Position numbers and translations under genes: made by a program. From Streptomyces sp. YIM 121038 (GTDB taxonomy: Bacteria; Actinomycetota; Actinomycetes; Streptomycetales; Streptomycetaceae), in NCBI RefSeq assembly GCF_006088715.1, contig NZ_CP030771.1, positions 1,860,001 through 1,924,000 of the forward strand: a stretch of 64,000 nucleotides of DNA, read 5' to 3'. Under the pieces are notes generated by a model. That model had not been told where the DNA came from. It ran no database searches and saw only the letters and a program-made list of their open reading frames with translations. Of the stretch, positions 61,600-64,000 are shown piece after piece (the stretch's first letter is position 1; each line of letters begins with the position of its first letter).

Positions 61600-62513
61600 T
61601 GATCCAGATCCAGGCAGCGCTGTTCTGGGCGTACGCGGTGGGCGCGACCTTCGCGCTCGCCGCGGGGCGCCAGCTCCAGGTGTGGGAGCGGATCAACGCG
61701 GGCGAGGGCCCGCGCACCCGCAGCCGTGCCGCCAACCCCTATCTGGCGCTCACCCTGCTCTTCGCGGCCGTGCTCATGGTGCCGACGGGGCTCTTCGTGC
61801 TGTGGCAGAACCCGTCGTGGGCGACCATGCACGTCGCCGACGGGCACGACGGGGTGTGGGCGGGCTTCGTGCTGCTCTACGCGGGCGGCATCCCGGTCGG
61901 GGCGGTCCTCGGGTTCCTCGCGGCGCAGGTCCTGGTCCTGGTGGGGGCGGGCTACTGGGCCTACCTCCAGTGCGTGGGCGGCTACTTCCTGCTCTTCGGC
62001 ACGCTGGTGCACGGCTGGGACGGCAGCGGGTACGAGCGGTTCCTCTCCCCCGGGGCCCGCGACTGGGCCGACTGGCCGCGGGACAGCGTGGTGAACAACG
62101 CCCTGGGCTTCGTGACCTCCGGCACGTTCCTCGCCCTGCTCGTCTTCGGCGCGGCCGTCATCGGCACCATGCTGATCACTGAGATCGGCTGGCTGATGGA
62201 GGGCTGGTCGCTGCCCGGCGCGGACGAGGACCGCAAGGTGCACCGCGTCCTGGCCGTGGCGATCGCGGCGGCCGGGGTCTACGGCCTGCCGTTCCTCGGC
62301 GCCGTGGCCGCGAGCGCGCTGGTGCGGCTGCTCGGCGCCCTCCTGGGCCTGCCGCTGTTCGCGGTGCTCGCGGGCGTCGTCCTGCTGCCGCGGCGTTCGC
62401 CCGTACGGCGGCTCTACGGCCTGGTGGGCGTACCGCACCGGCACTGGCGGGCGGACCTCGACGCGAGCGCCGCCCCGGGCATGGCCCAGGTCACATCAGA
62501 CCAGTCCGGGTGA
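61599..62513 (+). CDS. Polytopic membrane protein
   Basis: A 304-residue integral membrane protein with about seven or eight predicted helices (LFWAYAVGATFALAAGRQLQ, LALTLLFAAVLMVPTGLFVL, FVLLYAGGIPVGAVLGFLAA, YFLLFGTLVHGW, ALLVFGAAVIGTMLITEIGW). I do not recognise the family; conserved-looking charged and His residues (HGWDGSG, RHPHRHW-type tail) might bind a substrate or metal. GTG start directly after three GAGAGG repeats. It is third in a unit with DUF6230 and DUF6114 proteins, 34 bp after the latter. Its 3' end overlaps a small minus-strand gene. Confidence 0.8.
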   Translation: MIQIQAALFWAYAVGATFALAAGRQLQVWERINAGEGPRTRSRAANPYLALTLLFAAVLMVPTGLFVLWQNPSWATMHVADGHDGVWAGFVLLYAGGIPVGAVLGFLAAQVLVLVGAGYWAYLQCVGGYFLLFGTLVHGWDGSGYERFLSPGARDWADWPRDSVVNNALGFVTSGTFLALLVFGAAVIGTMLITEIGWLMEGWSLPGADEDRKVHRVLAVAIAAAGVYGLPFLGAVAASALVRLLGALLGLPLFAVLAGVVLLPRRSPVRRLYGLVGVPHRHWRADLDASAAPGMAQVTSDQSG

Positions 62514-62673
62514 CGAGCATCGCGAGCACGACGACGAGCGTCCAGCCGAGGAGGTGCTCCAGGATCTTGGGGCCGTCCTCCCGGGGGCCGCCGGTGCGGG
62601 CCCGGAGCCCCGCACGGGCCCGGAGCCCCTCGTGGGCCTGGAGAACGGTGGCGGTGGCGGAGCTCGCGGTCAT
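62491..62673 (-). CDS. Small single-helix membrane protein
   Basis: A 60-residue protein with a polar N-terminal half (TASSATATVLQAHEGLRARA) and one hydrophobic helix at the C-terminus (HLLGWTLVVVLAMLVTRTGL). I place the start at the ATG at 62673, preceded by GAGAG. It overlaps the 3' end of the rightward membrane protein gene by 23 bp and is divergent from the peptidase gene. It is short and has no known family, so it is a likely but not certain gene. Confidence 0.55.
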   Translation of the reverse strand: MTASSATATVLQAHEGLRARAGLRARTGGPREDGPKILEHLLGWTLVVVLAMLVTRTGLM

Positions 62674-62697
62674 GGCAACTCTCGATACGTCGTCCGG

Positions 62698-62739
62698 CAG
62701 TGGTGTCCCCCCACTGGCCGACAGTGGCACCTGCCACTG
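62698..62739. promoter_or_regulatory. Cluster of four CAGTGG/CCACTG half-sites
   Basis: CAGTGG (62698), CCACTG (62711), CAGTGG (62722) and CCACTG (62734) alternate in orientation; the inner pair at 62722-62739 is a perfect CAGTGGCA-CC-TGCCACTG palindrome. They lie between two divergent genes and look like tandem operator sites. Confidence 0.55.
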
Positions 62740-62885
62740 CCCCCTCCACCATGCCAGCGAAATCACTCGTATCGGGCGAGACGTTGGTCACCCCACAACT
62801 CGGACCCCGTGCCGTGCGTCTAAGTCGGCGTACGTCCGCGCGCCACCGGTCGTACGTCCACGCACCATCGACCGAAGGGTTTCCG

Positions 62886-64000
62886 ATGAGTACGTTCCCG
62901 ACGCCCCGCCGCAGAGCGCGGCTCGCCCTGGCGGCGGCCGTGACCGTGGCGGCCGCCCTCACCGGACCGGTCTCGTACGCCACCTCCGCCTCGACCCCCG
63001 AGGCCAAGCCGTCGCCCGGCGCCCCGGGCCTCGGCGACCCGATGTTCCCGCTCGACGGCAACGGCGGCTACCAGGTCGACCGCTACCTCCTGGACTTCGA
63101 CTGGCAGGCGCCCAGGACGCCGTTCGAGGCGACCGCGACCATCAAGGCCACCGCCACCCAGTCCCTCTCCCGCTTCAACCTCGACTTCGGCGGCAACACC
63201 CTGCACGCGGTCACCGTCGACGGCAGGGCCGCGTCCGCCTCGCGCGCGGGCGACGAGCTGACCGTCACGCCCAAGTCGCCGCTGGCCAAGGGCCGCTCCT
63301 TCACCGTGAAGGTGACCTACACCGCCGACCCCACCCAGGTCCGCCACCGCGACGACGCCATCGAGGACTACGGCTGGATCCCCACGCCCGACGGCACGGT
63401 GGTCTACCCCCAGCCCAACGGCGCCCGGCTGATCTTCCCCGCCAACGACCACCCCAGCCAGCACGCCCCCATCACCTTCCGCATCACCACGCCGAAGGAC
63501 CTGACGGCCGTCGCCAACGGCAAGCTGGTGGGCAAGACCGCCAAGCCGGGCGACCGGGTGCAGTGGACGTACGACTCCGAGCAGCCGCTGTCCACCCAGC
63601 TGGTGCAGCTGGCCGTCGGCAGGTTCACCCTCGACGACCGGACGGGTCCGGGCGGGCTGCCGATCCGCGACGTGGTGCCGGACGCCCTCGTCGAGCCGAC
63701 CGCGAAGTACCGCAAGCTCACCGGGGACCACCTGGCCTGGCTCCAGGAGAAGCTCGGCCCCTACCCGTTCAACCGCTACGGGATCCTCGTCGGCGACACC
63801 GACCTCGGCGTCGCCCTGGAGACCCAGACCCTCTCGCTCGTCCCCAAGGCCGATCTGCTCGGCACCCAGGTCGACGCGGAGCGCAATCTGGTGCACGAGC
63901 TGACCCACCAGTGGTTCGGCGACAGCGTCGCGCTCAAGGGCTGGTCCGACCTGTGGGTCAGCGAGGGCCACGCCCGCTTCTACGAGCGCCTGTACTCCGA
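62886..64000 (+). CDS. Secreted M1-family metallopeptidase, N-terminal part
   Basis: The gene runs off the right edge; about 371 residues are visible. A signal peptide covers residues 1-33 or so (RRRARLALAAAVTVAAALTG, cleavage near SYATSA). The aminopeptidase N-like beta domain follows (YQVDRYLLDFDWQAP). The zinc site is complete: H337 and H341 in HELTHQWFGDS and E360 in WVSEGHARFYE, the exact HExxH-x18-E spacing of M1 enzymes. The N-terminal GAMEN-type substrate loop is replaced by ALETQTLS, common in this secreted actinobacterial branch. The ATG at 62886 has GAAGGG upstream. It should act outside the cell on peptides. Confidence 0.94.
   Translation, partial: MSTFPTPRRRARLALAAAVTVAAALTGPVSYATSASTPEAKPSPGAPGLGDPMFPLDGNGGYQVDRYLLDFDWQAPRTPFEATATIKATATQSLSRFNLDFGGNTLHAVTVDGRAASASRAGDELTVTPKSPLAKGRSFTVKVTYTADPTQVRHRDDAIEDYGWIPTPDGTVVYPQPNGARLIFPANDHPSQHAPITFRITTPKDLTAVANGKLVGKTAKPGDRVQWTYDSEQPLSTQLVQLAVGRFTLDDRTGPGGLPIRDVVPDALVEPTAKYRKLTGDHLAWLQEKLGPYPFNRYGILVGDTDLGVALETQTLSLVPKADLLGTQVDAERNLVHELTHQWFGDSVALKGWSDLWVSEGHARFYERLYS

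Overview
The window is chromosomal DNA from a Streptomyces or a very close relative. The evidence is very high G+C with strong third-position bias, many GTG starts and ATGA/GTGA stop-start overlaps, and lineage markers: the RNA polymerase-binding protein RbpA behind a SigR-type promoter, a CvnA-CvnB-CvnC-CvnD conservon, the sporulation pair SmeA-SffA, mycothiol-dependent formaldehyde dehydrogenase, a polyprenol-phosphate mannose synthase, and a GH18 chitinase with the direct repeats typical of Streptomyces chitinase promoters. From memory, the smeA-to-chitinase gene order matches the S. coelicolor SCO1415-SCO1429 region; this was not checked by search.

Layout. 0-3.4 kb: end of a thiolase-like lipid-transfer gene, then glycerol uptake and phosphorylation (glpF-glpK). 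3.5-11.8 kb (minus): a conservon (sensor kinase, roadblock, DUF742, small GTPase-like ATP/GTP-binding protein) with a fused 5-oxoprolinase/hydantoinase gene placed between the DUF742 and GTPase genes. 12.3-13.1 kb: a small membrane protein. 13.2-23.0 kb: a glycine-betaine-type demethylation locus made of a Rieske ferredoxin and its FAD reductase, an IclR regulator, S-(hydroxymethyl)mycothiol dehydrogenase, a dimethylglycine-oxidase-like flavoprotein, a sarcosine-oxidase-like flavoprotein and a Rieske oxygenase. Together they would strip N-methyl groups stepwise and remove the formaldehyde. 23.1-30.4 kb (minus): a three-gene operon for a large SMC/MukB/JetC-like coiled-coil ATPase with two partner proteins of kleisin and winged-helix type. 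No JetD-like nuclease is present, and this is the most unusual system in the window. 30.5-35.9 kb: a GntR regulator divergent from an MFS transporter, a D-glutamate-cyclase-like protein and PxpABC (bacterial 5-oxoprolinase). 35.9-39.2 kb (minus): two glycosyltransferases and an SGNH hydrolase, coupled by overlaps.

39.6-41.7 kb: HEAT-like and ankyrin repeat proteins. 42.0-43.8 kb: smeA-sffA. 43.9-47.0 kb: a MocR regulator divergent from a YczE-type membrane protein and a glycerophosphodiesterase. 47.3-49.4 kb: rbpA, an FxsA protein and the mannose synthase. 49.9-52.1 kb: an amidohydrolase and an Lrp regulator. 52.5-57.3 kb: a small zinc-finger-like protein, an APH-fold kinase with a partner lipocalin-like/DUF protein, a proline-rich protein and an acyl-CoA dehydrogenase. 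57.7-59.0 kb: the chitinase. 59.1-62.7 kb: a TetR regulator, a DUF6230-DUF6114-membrane protein trio and a tiny membrane protein. 62.9-64 kb: the start of a secreted M1 metallopeptidase, cut by the window edge.

The intergenic regions are rich in regulatory and repeated structure: a seven-unit 33-34-bp minisatellite, a 25-bp tandem repeat, a 7-bp repeat, in-frame hexanucleotide repeats in three genes, several near-perfect operator-like palindromes and strong hairpin terminators. I saw no tRNA, rRNA, CRISPR array, insertion sequence or prophage.
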